From CAMPJM01 sp964440915 (GTDB taxonomy: Bacteria; Bacteroidota; Bacteroidia; Cytophagales; Cyclobacteriaceae): 64,000 bases of DNA. The stretch is from positions 18,494 to 82,493 of the forward strand of contig CAYTTV010000011.1 in assembly GCA_964440915.1 (NCBI GenBank). The letters are read 5' to 3'. The notes below the pieces were generated by a model, which ran no database searches, was not told the DNA's origin, and worked only from the letters and a program-made list of their open reading frames with translations. Shown here piece by piece: positions 1-10,082 of this stretch. Position 1 is the first letter of the stretch; every line of letters starts with the position of its first letter. The position numbers and the translations under genes are program-made.

Positions 1-1181
1 CTTTCGGCAAAGAAATCTGCAAAAAGGCCTCCTGTTATAGGGGCAACGCCTGCAAATAAGGCTGTGACCAGGCTTTTAGTAGAAAGAAATACAGCAGCGT
101 TTTGCCTGCTTGGGGCTAACTTATACCCTATGTTGGTCAACGAGAGGTTGATGCCCGATAAGGCTACCCCGCTGCCAATATGGATGAGGACAAGCAAAGG
201 GATAGTGAGTGAATGCACATCCGGAAATGTAGTGAATGTCCATCCCAGGATGCAAAATAGGTATATGGGAGCGGTAATGCCTAGAATGGTTTTATTGCTG
301 TATTGGTCCGAATATCTCCCCCACATTCTAATTGAAAAGATGTTTGAAACTTGGCTGATAATAGATAAGGCAATGATATAGGAAAGCGGAAATCCTAGTG
401 TTTGGAGCATGTATACTGTGAAGAATGGGGCCGCTAAATTTATAGAAAACACCCATAATGAGTTAAAAATTAGCAAGTTTCTGAAATTCTTTCTCCTTAA
501 AGGCCTTTTGAAAAGTCGGATGAGGTTTTGTTTTATAGGATAGATTTTTGGTTCTGGTACTTTGTATAAGAGATACACACCATATAAGCCTGCCACGCTA
601 CCTACAATAAACATACATGAGTATACAAAGTAAATTTTGTCAGGATCATTGATTTGAACAAAGTCGAGTAGGGCAGCTACTGCCATACTCAGGGCTACCG
701 ATACAATGGTTATAATTCTGCTTCGGTTTGAAAAATAGGTGCCAAGGATTTTTTGAGGCACAAGATCCTTTATCCAAGAAGACCAACTTGTGCCTGAAAT
801 AGAACCAAAGAAATAGTGGATGAATAGGAGACCAATCAACAAAAGGAGGCTAACCTCTGGCGGAAATATAAAAGGGAGCATCCCGATCAGTAGCAAGGGT
901 AAACGAGCGCATATTGAACTTATAACTGTAATGCCCTTTCTGTTGGCGTATTTATGCAACAGGTAGATCGAAACAAGTTGAAATAAATTGGCTAATGTAG
1001 GTAGAGCAGCGAGCAGCCCAATCTGAAAGTTTGAGGCACCCAGTTTTAAAGCTAATGCCACAAGGAATGCGCCCCCCGTAAGAACAGCCATAACTTCAGC
1101 TGCTACGCCATCTTTCACCAATATTTTTAATCCCCGGTCTATCTGAGATGGCGATATTTTTTCATACTGTTGAAACCCCAT
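1..1181 (-). CDS. MFS transporter, C-terminus cut by window edge
   Basis: The minus strand is open from an ATG at 1181 to the window edge, about 393 codons with no stop, so the 3' end lies outside. The product is strongly hydrophobic with about ten predicted membrane helices separated by short basic loops, as in major facilitator superfamily permeases. It starts MGFQQYEKISPSQIDRGL and carries a typical early loop (LHKYANRKG) between helices. Later segments include an amphipathic cytoplasmic stretch (about residues 220-240, KQNLIRLFKRPLRRKNF) that would link the two six-helix halves. The substrate cannot be told from sequence. It is the only gene left of the pta-ackA pair and is transcribed away from the window interior. 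A 12-bp palindrome, TTGTAATTACAA, lies 26 bases before the start and may be its operator. MFS membership is confident; the name of the transported compound is not. Confidence 0.8.
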   Translation of the reverse strand, partial: MGFQQYEKISPSQIDRGLKILVKDGVAAEVMAVLTGGAFLVALALKLGASNFQIGLLAALPTLANLFQLVSIYLLHKYANRKGITVISSICARLPLLLIGMLPFIFPPEVSLLLLIGLLFIHYFFGSISGTSWSSWIKDLVPQKILGTYFSNRSRIITIVSVALSMAVAALLDFVQINDPDKIYFVYSCMFIVGSVAGLYGVYLLYKVPEPKIYPIKQNLIRLFKRPLRRKNFRNLLIFNSLWVFSINLAAPFFTVYMLQTLGFPLSYIIALSIISQVSNIFSIRMWGRYSDQYSNKTILGITAPIYLFCILGWTFTTFPDVHSLTIPLLVLIHIGSGVALSGINLSLTNIGYKLAPSRQNAAVFLSTKSLVTALFAGVAPITGGLFADFFAE

Positions 1182-1207
1182 TATCAGTAAGTTTTGATAA
1201 AATACTG

Positions 1208-1219
1208 TTGTAATTACAA
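1208..1219. promoter_or_regulatory. Palindrome TTGTAATTACAA upstream of the MFS gene
   Basis: A perfect 12-bp palindrome sits 26 bp before the MFS start codon, with a half-site TTGTAATT at 1239-1246. Nearly the same palindrome with a one-base centre lies at 9862-9876 between the regulator and susC. The form suits a dimeric repressor or activator site; the regulator is unknown. Confidence 0.35.
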
Positions 1220-1459
1220 TCTGAGGGGTAAAATGTTATTGTAATTCATCAAGCGAAAAATTAGCTATTGCTCTGTCTGATCCATAGCATGCAATATCGC
1301 CATTCCCTGAAGCAGGAGAACGTAGGTAATCAAAGATATTGTGAGCATAGACAAATCCAAGGCTAAAATGGACGCACGCCATCATAACCTTGGATCTTAA
1401 AAACAACAAGTGACTTGAGGAAGTGAGGTTAATTTATTGTGTTTAATAAGGAGCTTTCA

Positions 1460-2659
1460 TTACGAGTCTAACAGCGCGACGCATTGTCTCACAATTTCTA
1501 CTTCTTCATTTGTAGGGATAACCAGTACTTTTACCTGTGCATCTTCCTTGTTTATTTCTCTGAGGCTTTCTGATCGATTTTTGTTTTCATCCACATCGAT
1601 TGTTATCCCGAAGAACTCCATATCTTGGCAGACAAGCTCTCTGATCCGGGCATCGTTTTCTCCTACACCGGCAGTAAATACAATTGCATCTAGCCCATTT
1701 AGAGCTGCCGCATATGCTCCAATGTATTTTTTAATCCTATAAGCATACATCTCGTAGGCTATTGCCGCATCTTGGCTACCTTCATTCATGGCCTGAGTTA
1801 TGTCGCGCATATCGCTAAAGCCTGTCATTCCGAGCATGCCGCTTTTTTTATTCAGCAGGTTATTGACCTCTTCTGGCAGATAGCCACATTGGTTGATGAG
1901 GTGGAAAATAATGGACGGGTCGATATCACCCGATCGCGTTCCCATGATGAGGCCGCTTAATGGGCCAAACCCCATTGTCGTATCAATGGATTTTCCCGCA
2001 TCTACTGCTGCCATGCTACAGCCATTGCCTAAGTGCACTGTAATGACCTTGGCGTCGGGCTTATTGATGTATTCAATTGCACGTTCAGTCACATATTTGT
2101 GGCTAGTGCCATGAAAACCGTATGCCCTAATCCTCAAGTCCGTATAAAATTTGTTGGGAATAGCGTATCGGTAAGCTTTTTCGGGCATAGTCTGATGAAA
2201 GGCAGTGTCGAATACTGCAATTTGCTTGGCGTTTGTGAAAATTCTTTCGGAGACTTCTATGCCCAAGTAATTGGAAGGATTGTGCAAAGGTGCCAGAGAA
2301 AATAACTTTTTTATCTCTTCTTTTACTTTGTCAGTAATAATAGTGGTTGCTGCAAAACTCTCCCCTCCATGCACTACCCGATGACCAACAACTTCAATTT
2401 CATCAGGGTTTTGAATCACCCCAATGGTTTTGTCTGTAAGCAATTTGGTTACTTCAAGCAGACCAACTTCATGATTGTGCAGTTCCAGGGTTTTTTTAAT
2501 GACTTCTTCCGTATCTCCTGAAAATATTTTATGGGTAATAATGGCATTTTCAAGTCCTATTCTTTCAACCAAACCACTGCATATAGGATTTTCATCAGGG
2601 TATTTAAAAAGTTGGTATTTAATAGAACTACTCCCGGCATTTACAACAAATATATTCAT
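1460..2659 (-). CDS. ackA: Acetate kinase
   Basis: Acetate kinase interconverts acetyl phosphate plus ADP with acetate plus ATP in the cytoplasm. At 399 residues it has the family's usual length. Signature motifs seen are the N-terminal phosphate-binding NAGSSSIKYQLF (residues 7-18), GHRVVHGG, FDTAFHQTMP, GFHGTSHKYV, VHLGNGCS and the FTAGVGEN adenosine-binding motif near the C-terminus. The catalytic region SGLIMGTRSGDIDPS is intact. It lies 100 bp downstream of pta on the same strand, so the two form the standard overflow/substrate-level phosphorylation pair. The gap between them holds no clear terminator. Nothing unusual was seen. Confidence 0.97.
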   Translation of the reverse strand: MNIFVVNAGSSSIKYQLFKYPDENPICSGLVERIGLENAIITHKIFSGDTEEVIKKTLELHNHEVGLLEVTKLLTDKTIGVIQNPDEIEVVGHRVVHGGESFAATTIITDKVKEEIKKLFSLAPLHNPSNYLGIEVSERIFTNAKQIAVFDTAFHQTMPEKAYRYAIPNKFYTDLRIRAYGFHGTSHKYVTERAIEYINKPDAKVITVHLGNGCSMAAVDAGKSIDTTMGFGPLSGLIMGTRSGDIDPSIIFHLINQCGYLPEEVNNLLNKKSGMLGMTGFSDMRDITQAMNEGSQDAAIAYEMYAYRIKKYIGAYAAALNGLDAIVFTAGVGENDARIRELVCQDMEFFGITIDVDENKNRSESLREINKEDAQVKVLVIPTNEEVEIVRQCVALLDS

Positions 2660-2759
2660 GTATTTACTTTAGTTTTTTCCCAAATGATTTCCTATAAAAG
2701 GCATTATAATAGGGGTGATGCGAAAAATAATCGCCTCCCTTAACAATCAAAATCCAGGC

Positions 2760-4904
2760 TTAATTACCAGAGACACCTTGAATAATGGAAATTTTTTCTG
2801 CTTCTTTTTCTTGTTGGTCTTGACTTTGAATCGCTGTAATCACCACAGTATTGAATATGTCACTCACGGTACACCCCCTGCTAAGGTCATTCACTGGCTT
2901 GTTCAGACCTTGAAGCATTGGGCCAATGGCCAGTGCCCCCGTTTCTCGCTGTACCGCTTTATAAGTATTGTTTCCGGTATTCAAATCGGGGAAGATCAGC
3001 ACACTGGCCTGTCCTGCAACGGTGGAATGGGGCATTTTCTGGATGCCAACTATGGGGTCTACAGCAGCATCGTATTGAATAGGGCCTTCCACTTTCAAGT
3101 CGGGGCGCTTTTCTTTTACCAATGCCGTGGCTTTCCTTACCTTTTCTACATCGGCACCTTCTCCAGAAGAACCTGAAGAATAGGAAAGCATGGCGATTTT
3201 TGGCTCGATGCCAAAGCGCAAGCTGCTATCGGCCGATGATATGGCAATTTCTGCAAGTTGCTCTGCAGTTGGATTAGGATTAACAGCGCAGTCGCCAAAC
3301 ACGCTTACCCGGTCGGGCAAGCACATAAAGAAGATCGATGAAACGACAGAAACCCCTGGCTTGGTTTTAATAAATTGTAAGGCGGGCCGGATGGTGTGCA
3401 TAGTCGTGTGCGCGGCTCCGGATACCATCCCATCTGCATGACCTTTATAGACCATCATGGTGCCGAAATAAGAGACGTCGGTCATAAGGTCCTTTGCGGT
3501 TTCTAATGGCATTTGTTTGCCTTTTCTCAGTTCATATAAGGTTTCAGCATAATCATCAAAACAATCTGCATTGGTAGGGTCTATAATATTGATCTTGTTC
3601 AAGTCGAGATTAAGCCCCATTCGGCTTACTGCTTGGGCAATATCTTCATGCCTGCCAAGCAGCGTTATATCCACAATGCCTTGTTGGATCAACTTTGTAG
3701 CTGCCCGCAATATTCGGTCATCGTTGCCTTCTGGAAGTACGATATGTTTCTTTTGACTTTTTGCCCATTTTACCAATTGATACTGAAACATGTTTGGGGT
3801 TATCCCTTCGGGTTTGAAGGTGATGATTTTTTCATCCAAGGCTTCTGTGTCTACATACTTTTTATAAGTATTGATGGCCCTTTGAATTTTTTTGGGGTTG
3901 TTAGGGCCAATCCTGGATTTTATGGCACCAATCTGTGTGGCTGTCTCAAAAGAGTTCTTCTCTACAGAGATAATAGGCACAATGGAACGCGAGCCATCAA
4001 TCAGCTTGATGACAGAGGGGGCAGGTTTGAACCCGCCAGTAAGCACAATGCCGGCAATGGCCGGGTAATTGGAAGAAATGCTCGCTTGTAGCGTGCTTAG
4101 GATTATATCGGCCCTGTCTCCAGGTGTCACAATCAAAACATTCTTCTTTAAATGGTTCAAAAAGTTAGGGACCTGCATGGCACCGAATATAAAATGATCT
4201 GCTTGGTTGGAGAGGTATTGTTCTCCGTATAAGACTTGCCCGTTTAGCACCGTATTGATTTCCTTCATAGAGGGGCTTTTGAGGCGCTGGTCTTCAGGTA
4301 TTACAGCAAGGATGATTTCACTGTCTAGTTGCGGCCTCAATACTTTCTCAACCTCTTCTACCATTGACGGGTGGACTTTGTTGGCTACAACGGCCAATAC
4401 TTGCACCTCTCTTTTCCTGAAATTTCTTAAAATAGTAATGGCCGTATTGGATATTTGATGGGTGGTTTTGCCTTCACCTGTAACTACTATAATCACAGGA
4501 GCACCCAAGTTCTTGGCAATGGATACATTGGCATCAAACTCAAACGCTACGCCTTCTCCTAAGAAATCGCTGCCTTCAATGACAGTGAAATCATAGCTTT
4601 CTTCAAGTTTCTTATATTTGTTTATAATCTTATCGATGATTTCTCCTTGACTACCTACCTTGATCAATTGGTTGGCTTCTTCTCTCACAAAAGCATAAGT
4701 ATCTTCGTATTGAAAAGGGAGATTGAAATAAGAAATAATCGTTTCAATATGAGGGTCAAGGGCTTGCTGAGGAGCCCAATTAATAATGGGTTTGAAATAT
4801 CCAATCTTCTTTGCTTTATGCATGAGCATATCTACAAGACCCAAGGCTATGATTGACTTTCCGCTATAGGGTTCCGCAGTGGCAATAAATACTGTTTTTG
4901 TCAT
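2760..4904 (-). CDS. pta: Phosphate acetyltransferase (long form)
   Basis: Pta converts acetyl-CoA and phosphate to acetyl phosphate and CoA. At 714 residues this is the long, three-part form. An N-terminal P-loop/BioD-like domain (about 1-210; GKS at 15-17) is followed by a central DRTGG-type domain (about 215-335) and the catalytic PTA domain (about 380-705), which shows QKKHIVLPEGNDDRILRA and the conserved stretch around MLSYSSGSSGEGAD. In enterobacteria the N-terminal part is a regulatory or oligomerisation domain; that role here is inferred. It is followed by ackA on the same strand. A minus-strand TATCTTTG -7 element lies 25 bp before the start codon. Confidence 0.96.
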   Translation of the reverse strand: MTKTVFIATAEPYSGKSIIALGLVDMLMHKAKKIGYFKPIINWAPQQALDPHIETIISYFNLPFQYEDTYAFVREEANQLIKVGSQGEIIDKIINKYKKLEESYDFTVIEGSDFLGEGVAFEFDANVSIAKNLGAPVIIVVTGEGKTTHQISNTAITILRNFRKREVQVLAVVANKVHPSMVEEVEKVLRPQLDSEIILAVIPEDQRLKSPSMKEINTVLNGQVLYGEQYLSNQADHFIFGAMQVPNFLNHLKKNVLIVTPGDRADIILSTLQASISSNYPAIAGIVLTGGFKPAPSVIKLIDGSRSIVPIISVEKNSFETATQIGAIKSRIGPNNPKKIQRAINTYKKYVDTEALDEKIITFKPEGITPNMFQYQLVKWAKSQKKHIVLPEGNDDRILRAATKLIQQGIVDITLLGRHEDIAQAVSRMGLNLDLNKINIIDPTNADCFDDYAETLYELRKGKQMPLETAKDLMTDVSYFGTMMVYKGHADGMVSGAAHTTMHTIRPALQFIKTKPGVSVVSSIFFMCLPDRVSVFGDCAVNPNPTAEQLAEIAISSADSSLRFGIEPKIAMLSYSSGSSGEGADVEKVRKATALVKEKRPDLKVEGPIQYDAAVDPIVGIQKMPHSTVAGQASVLIFPDLNTGNNTYKAVQRETGALAIGPMLQGLNKPVNDLSRGCTVSDIFNTVVITAIQSQDQQEKEAEKISIIQGVSGN

Positions 4905-4928
4905 GTTTTTAAGTATTATGGATCAAGG

Positions 4929-4936
4929 CAAAGATA
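4929..4936 (-). promoter_or_regulatory. Bacteroidota -7 promoter element for pta
   Basis: The minus strand reads TATCTTTG, a full match to TAnnTTTG, 25 bp upstream of the pta ATG. No clear -33 TTG was seen at the expected distance. Confidence 0.5.
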
Positions 4937-5126
4937 AGGGTAAGATTAACTTTATCTCATGATTTAAATCAGTTTTGATTTTCTTTATCATTATACTTAA
5001 AATTGCCCATTAGGTTTTGTGATGGTGTACGTTTTGACTTTCTTGCTAAAAATCTGTGACAAGAGAGGTTAAATATCTTCCACATCCGTTCTTATACAGT
5101 AAGATTTCTACAATATCAAATTCTCA

Positions 5127-6875
5127 ATGACAAAAGCTAAAAATAATCCAAAAGTAAGTATACGACAGGTATTTCATACCATTATATGGCCTAGAAAAAA
5201 ACAATTGTTCATAGGCCTATTCTTGATTGTCCTCAGTCGGTTGTCTGGTCTGGTACTGCCAGGAGCCAGTAAGTTTCTGGTAGATGATGTGATTCCTCAT
5301 AACGATATGGAAATGTTGAAGTGGCTTATTGCCGCTGTTGTGGTGGCAATACTTATCCAATCTGTGACTTCCTTTGCGCTTACCCAAATATTGAGCGTCG
5401 AGGCACAGCACCTGATTTCCCAGTTGCGGGCAAAAGTGCAGCGTCATATTATTCAGCTTCCTATCAGGTTTTTCGACAATACCAAAACCGGAGAGCTCGT
5501 TAGCCGCATCATGACAGATGTAGAAGGGGTTCGAAACCTGGTGGGCACTGGGCTTGCCCAAATGGTAGGAGGCGTGCTCACAGCCATTATTTGCCTTGTA
5601 TTGCTCATCATTATCAGTCCGCTGATGACTTTGTACGTACTCGTTCCAGTCGTCATATTTGGGCTTATTTCTTTAAAGGCATTTGGCAAGATCCGTCCCA
5701 TATTCCGTGAGCGTGGTGTCATCAATGCGGAAGTTACCGGACGACTTACCGAAACATTAGGTGGGGTAAGAGTGATAAAAGGTTTCAACGCCGAGGCACA
5801 GGAAATCAAGACTTTTGAAGAGGGCGTGACGCGACTTTTCCTCAACGTGAAGAAAAGCCTTACCACCACAAGTTTGGTGACGAGTTCTGCAACATTGCTA
5901 TTGGGACTGGCTTCTGCGGGCATTATGGGCATAGGAGGTTATATGATCATGGATGGAAGTCTCACTTTTGGAGATTTCCTTGCTTTTACCTTGTATCTGG
6001 GGTTTATGATCGCCCCTATTGTGCAAATGAGCAATATCGGCAGCCAACTCACGGAAGCCTTTGCAGGGCTGGATAGGACAGAGGAGATTATGAATACACC
6101 CCTCGAGAGCGATGATATGATGCGTGATGTTTCCCTAGGAATGATAAAGGGCGATATGGTTTTTGAAAACGTGTCTTTTGCATATGAGCCAGGAAAACCT
6201 GTAGTACAAGAAGTGAACTTTAAAGCACCAGCAGGAAGTGTAACTGCACTGGTAGGAACCTCTGGGTCGGGAAAGACCACCATAGCCAGTTTAGCTGCTT
6301 CTTTTTTGAATCCTGAAAACGGTACCATAACCATAGATGGTCATGACCTGAAGCGCGTCACATTGCAAAGCTATAGAAGTCAACTGGGCGTAGTGCTTCA
6401 GGACGACTTCCTTTTCGAGGGATCTATACGGGAAAACATCCTATTCCCACGACCCGATGCCACAGAGGAGCAACTTATGTCCGCGGTTCATACCGCTTAT
6501 GTACATGAGTTCACCGATCGATTTGAGGATGGCTTGGACACTTTGATAGGGGAGAGGGGAGTGAAGTTGTCGGGAGGGCAAAGGCAGCGTATCGCCATTG
6601 CCAGGGCCGTATTGGCAGATCCTCGGATTCTGATTTTAGATGAAGCAACTTCCAACCTGGATACGGAAAGCGAAACGCTTATCCAGGCCAGTCTCAAGGA
6701 ATTGATGAAAGGCCGTACTACTTTTGTCATTGCGCATAGATTGAGCACAATTCGTCAAGCCGACCAGATTTTGGTAGTTGAACAGGGGCGTATAGTCGAG
6801 CATGGCCAGCATGAGGAGCTGATAGAGCGACAAGGCCGTTATTATCAACTATATACTTATCAAGCACGGATATAG
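5127..6875 (+). CDS. ABC transporter with fused permease and ATPase (MsbA/multidrug type)
   Basis: This is a half-size exporter of 582 residues with an N-terminal six-helix transmembrane domain (about 20-320) and a C-terminal nucleotide-binding domain (about 345-580). Visible motifs are Walker A GTSGSGKT (about 378-385), signature LSGGQRQR (about 480), Walker B ILILDEAT and the H-loop IAHRLSTIR. Homodimers of this family export lipids, drugs or peptides across the inner membrane, driven by ATP. The substrate cannot be read from sequence. It is a single-gene unit, divergent from pta and convergent with the following regulator gene (47 bp between stops). MsbA-like lipid flippase, drug exporter and peptide exporter all remain possible. 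Confidence 0.9.
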   Translation: MTKAKNNPKVSIRQVFHTIIWPRKKQLFIGLFLIVLSRLSGLVLPGASKFLVDDVIPHNDMEMLKWLIAAVVVAILIQSVTSFALTQILSVEAQHLISQLRAKVQRHIIQLPIRFFDNTKTGELVSRIMTDVEGVRNLVGTGLAQMVGGVLTAIICLVLLIIISPLMTLYVLVPVVIFGLISLKAFGKIRPIFRERGVINAEVTGRLTETLGGVRVIKGFNAEAQEIKTFEEGVTRLFLNVKKSLTTTSLVTSSATLLLGLASAGIMGIGGYMIMDGSLTFGDFLAFTLYLGFMIAPIVQMSNIGSQLTEAFAGLDRTEEIMNTPLESDDMMRDVSLGMIKGDMVFENVSFAYEPGKPVVQEVNFKAPAGSVTALVGTSGSGKTTIASLAASFLNPENGTITIDGHDLKRVTLQSYRSQLGVVLQDDFLFEGSIRENILFPRPDATEEQLMSAVHTAYVHEFTDRFEDGLDTLIGERGVKLSGGQRQRIAIARAVLADPRILILDEATSNLDTESETLIQASLKELMKGRTTFVIAHRLSTIRQADQILVVEQGRIVEHGQHEELIERQGRYYQLYTYQARI

Positions 6876-6922
6876 CAGTTTGATATGATGGAGGGAAAGG
6901 TCAATTGGATTTGGTGCCAGTA

Positions 6923-9808
6923 TTAAAACTTTAGCATAAAGTCTGTTAAATTGTCATTTCTCTCCAATTCTAATTTCTTCCTCAATCTATATCGGCTGAT
7001 TTCTACACCCCGCACGGATATGTTTAAGAGGTTGGCAATTTCTTTCGTCGTCAAATTAAGACGAAGATAAGCGCAAAGTTTTATTTCTTGAGGCGTTAGT
7101 TTGGGGAACCGCTCCAACAGTCTATTGGTGAAATTGCCATGTACATGATTAAAGTGCAGCTCGAAATTTTTCCAATCTCCATCGCTATTAATGTTATGGT
7201 CAATGTTTTTAATGATTCTTCTCAGTTCTTCATTTAGACTGACTTTATCCTTCTTTTTTAAAATATCTGCCAATCCTAGTTTTACACTGTTTAGTAGCTC
7301 ATTTTTATTAATTAAATGAATCGTGGAAGAGGTCAGCTCCCTGTTTTTATGATTGATTTCTGACCGCAGCTTTTCATTTCTCAGCTTTACAATTTCCTGT
7401 TCACTTTGGTTGGTAATCAGCTCAATTTCCGTGTTCTTTTTATTCAGTTCCCTTTCTTGCTTCAAAAGAATTAATTTTTTCTCTTTTTTGAAGCGCTTGT
7501 CAACCTGAAAGATAATCAGGCCGATCAGAAAAATACCAGAAATGGTATAGAGCATATAGGCCCAGCGACTCCGGTAGAAAGGAGGGTGAATGTAAAAGGA
7601 AAAGCTCTCTGCTTCACTTACAGTACCGTATACATTCTTGGCTTTTACATAAAATTCATAGTTACCTTCGGGCAGGTTGGTATATTCTTTTTCAACCTTA
7701 TTGGTCCATTCTGACCAGGTATTGTCAAAGTTTTTAAGAAAGTATTGGTATTCTGTCTTTTCGGGGCTCTCGTAAAATGAAGAAGAATAAGCAAAGCGCA
7801 GGGAATTTAACTTATATGGAAGTGCGTGTTTGATAGCATTTACCCGCTTTCCCTCCGCCATAAGCGAATCCTGCTTTTGGGCGGTATTGACTACTTTCGT
7901 TAAGTGCACGTGAAAAGGGAGCATTTCTTTTGTTTTAGCCGCATTGAAATGGATAAACCCTTTCTTTGCGCCAAATAGAATATTTTTGGGATCTAGGATA
8001 TGGATCGTTCCGAGGTCGTCATTGAGCATGTCTTTTATTCTATTAAAAAGGCGGATATCCAATTGGGGATTATCGAATTTGTCGAAAGTAAGTTTGCCTA
8101 CATGCTTGTTCGATATAAAATAGATATTGCCTAAAATGTCCTCGTCCAGTTTTACGATATGCTCATCAGGTTCAAATATAGCGGAAAAAGCCTCGTCTCT
8201 CACAAATCTATCAGAAGCCTCATTGTAGCGATAAATGCCATACTGTGCAGGAAAAACAAGCTGGTTTTGGATTTTTTCCATGTTGATCAACTGGTCTGAA
8301 GGGAACCCTTTCTCAGTATCATAAAAATCCACTGTTTTAATGTTGTCGAGATTCTCGTCAAAGGCAATTTTGAAAATACCTTTATAGCCATGGGCCATCC
8401 ATAAATTTCGTTTGTTATCGAAAGCCAATACGCGTGAAGACTCTTCAAATCCTTTAAATTGCTTTAGGACATCTACTCGTTTTGAATCGGATGACAATAG
8501 GCTGATGCCATTGTAGGAACCCATGAGTATTTTATTGGGATGTTCGGGAACAGCAATAAATTCCCAAGCACCTTTATGTTGATCTATTCCAATTGCCTTA
8601 TTGCCTTCCACTATGAGGGGGCCATTGTGGTGCCCTACCAAGATATGACCATCGAGGTGTTTTAGTTGGTACACCTGGCCCATGCTATTTGATATCAATG
8701 AGAAATATCGCTCGGGATCATTCAACTGCAATGCATATAAGCCATTGTTTGTGCCCAGGAATAGGGTGCTGTCTTCTTGCAGAGCAGCGTAGCCGGTGCC
8801 TGATAATCCCATAGTTTCATCTATCAGGCTAAAAGGAGCACTTAGCTCCACCATAGAAATTCCGTTGTTTAGACCCATCCATAGATTTTCATGTGCATCT
8901 TGATAAAGTGACAAGATGGTTTGGTCAAATAACCCCTTGTTACGGGTTAAATGCATTAAAAGGTGCCCTGTTCTATTAATAACAATCAATCCATTGTTTT
9001 GCGTACCGAGGGCAAAGGTGCCATCTTTCAGCATGATTGCTTGGTTAATCACCAAATGCTGCAAAGCAACATGGTCTTCTAATATAAAAGGGGATGCAGT
9101 GTGGCCATCATAAAGAAACAGCCCATCCCTGATCGTAAAGATTAATAGCTGATCTTTACTGTAAGGCAATATAGAGGCGATGGGCTGGTTGGCAAAAAAC
9201 TCACCTCCCTTAAGAAGTTTTATCTTGCCATTTTCTACAGCAGAAAGCCCTTTGCCCCATTCTAAGGTAAGTAGCCTGTTGTTCACATGAAAAGAAAATT
9301 CTAATGGATTCTCTGGTGCTATTACTGTTATCCCTTTGTCAGGTTGATAACAGTATATGTACTTAAATGTCAAAAAGTAAATGCAGCCGTCGATTTCATA
9401 TATCCGCCAAACTTCATCGAAATTTCGGAACTCCTTTGGCACTAGGTCGGCTAAAGAAGTATAGGTTAACAGCCCCACTTCATTTGGGCTGAAATAGCCA
9501 AAGTCTGCTTGAGAACCTACATAAATTCTCTCTTGATGGCCTATGTATACCGACCTGACCTTTGTTCCATGCGTTACTGGATATAGGTTCCATGTAGTTC
9601 CGTCAAATTCCAGTAGCCCAAAATTGTTTGCAAAGTAAAGAATCTCCCGATTGTCCTGCGTGATGGCCCAACTTTGTATCCCGCCTTTAAAATCTTCCGT
9701 GCTGAAATTTTTGATGAGAGGGGTACCGTAAAAATATTGTTGACCTTGAGTCTTCCCCATTATAAATACGGCCACACAAAGCAAAACATAGCGAAATATC
9801 CAATGCAT
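6923..9808 (-). CDS. Membrane-spanning regulator: beta-propeller sensor, Y_Y_Y domain, LuxR-type HTH
   Basis: This 961-residue protein has a signal sequence (1-22), a long sensor region resembling the two-propeller ligand-binding domains of Bacteroidota hybrid two-component systems (about 23-650), a Y_Y_Y immunoglobulin-like domain (about 670-745), one membrane helix (WAYMLYTISGIFLIGLIIF, about 750-770), a coiled coil (about 775-840) and a C-terminal LuxR-type helix-turn-helix (about 898-961; LTPQEIKLCAYL then TTKEIANLLNISVRGVE). No histidine-kinase H-box, ATPase or receiver domain is present. It should therefore bind ligand outside the inner membrane and act on DNA directly. It is divergent from the susC operon, so control of that operon is the likely role (inference). 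A palindrome at 9862-9876 lies between the two. Confidence 0.88.
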   Translation of the reverse strand: MHWIFRYVLLCVAVFIMGKTQGQQYFYGTPLIKNFSTEDFKGGIQSWAITQDNREILYFANNFGLLEFDGTTWNLYPVTHGTKVRSVYIGHQERIYVGSQADFGYFSPNEVGLLTYTSLADLVPKEFRNFDEVWRIYEIDGCIYFLTFKYIYCYQPDKGITVIAPENPLEFSFHVNNRLLTLEWGKGLSAVENGKIKLLKGGEFFANQPIASILPYSKDQLLIFTIRDGLFLYDGHTASPFILEDHVALQHLVINQAIMLKDGTFALGTQNNGLIVINRTGHLLMHLTRNKGLFDQTILSLYQDAHENLWMGLNNGISMVELSAPFSLIDETMGLSGTGYAALQEDSTLFLGTNNGLYALQLNDPERYFSLISNSMGQVYQLKHLDGHILVGHHNGPLIVEGNKAIGIDQHKGAWEFIAVPEHPNKILMGSYNGISLLSSDSKRVDVLKQFKGFEESSRVLAFDNKRNLWMAHGYKGIFKIAFDENLDNIKTVDFYDTEKGFPSDQLINMEKIQNQLVFPAQYGIYRYNEASDRFVRDEAFSAIFEPDEHIVKLDEDILGNIYFISNKHVGKLTFDKFDNPQLDIRLFNRIKDMLNDDLGTIHILDPKNILFGAKKGFIHFNAAKTKEMLPFHVHLTKVVNTAQKQDSLMAEGKRVNAIKHALPYKLNSLRFAYSSSFYESPEKTEYQYFLKNFDNTWSEWTNKVEKEYTNLPEGNYEFYVKAKNVYGTVSEAESFSFYIHPPFYRSRWAYMLYTISGIFLIGLIIFQVDKRFKKEKKLILLKQERELNKKNTEIELITNQSEQEIVKLRNEKLRSEINHKNRELTSSTIHLINKNELLNSVKLGLADILKKKDKVSLNEELRRIIKNIDHNINSDGDWKNFELHFNHVHGNFTNRLLERFPKLTPQEIKLCAYLRLNLTTKEIANLLNISVRGVEISRYRLRKKLELERNDNLTDFMLKF

Positions 9809-9861
9809 AGAGATGAATTATATTTTAAAAATAAACTTTCAGGTAACACCTATTGATGTAA

Positions 9862-9876
9862 TTGTAATAATTACAA
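9862..9876. promoter_or_regulatory. Inverted repeat TTGTAATAATTACAA between regulator and susC
   Basis: Two perfect 7-base arms (TTGTAAT/ATTACAA) surround one central base. It lies 53 bp from the regulator start and about 206 bp before the susC start. It matches the palindrome at 1208-1219 apart from the centre. It could be an operator for either divergent gene. Confidence 0.4.
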
Positions 9877-10082
9877 GTTAAGGTAATAAAATAAATTTAA
9901 ACATCACTGTTATATCCCTTGAAGGTCAATTTAAGCATAAATTGAAGTAGTATTGATGTATTCAAATGTGTTTGATGATGTATTATTGTTGTAGTCAATT
10001 TTTTGGAATTAGAATGCCATATGACCACTTTGTGCAAACGTTTCCGGTGAAGAGGAAACAATCACATAACTCTATAATAAAT

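Noticed and set aside
64..381. A 105-residue plus-strand frame within the MFS gene
   Set aside because: It is the opposite strand of a continuous hydrophobic transporter frame and has no family resemblance.
2475..3176. Several plus-strand frames over ackA and pta
   Set aside because: They oppose well-conserved enzymes and have no recognisable domains.
10036..10043. AAACGTTT palindrome in the susC leader as a LacI-type operator
   Set aside because: Only 8 bp, expected by chance in AT-rich DNA; no LacI gene in the window.
9966..10082. N-terminal extension of susC by 39 residues
   Set aside because: The added sequence is unlike any signal peptide, while the ATG at 10083 begins a standard one.
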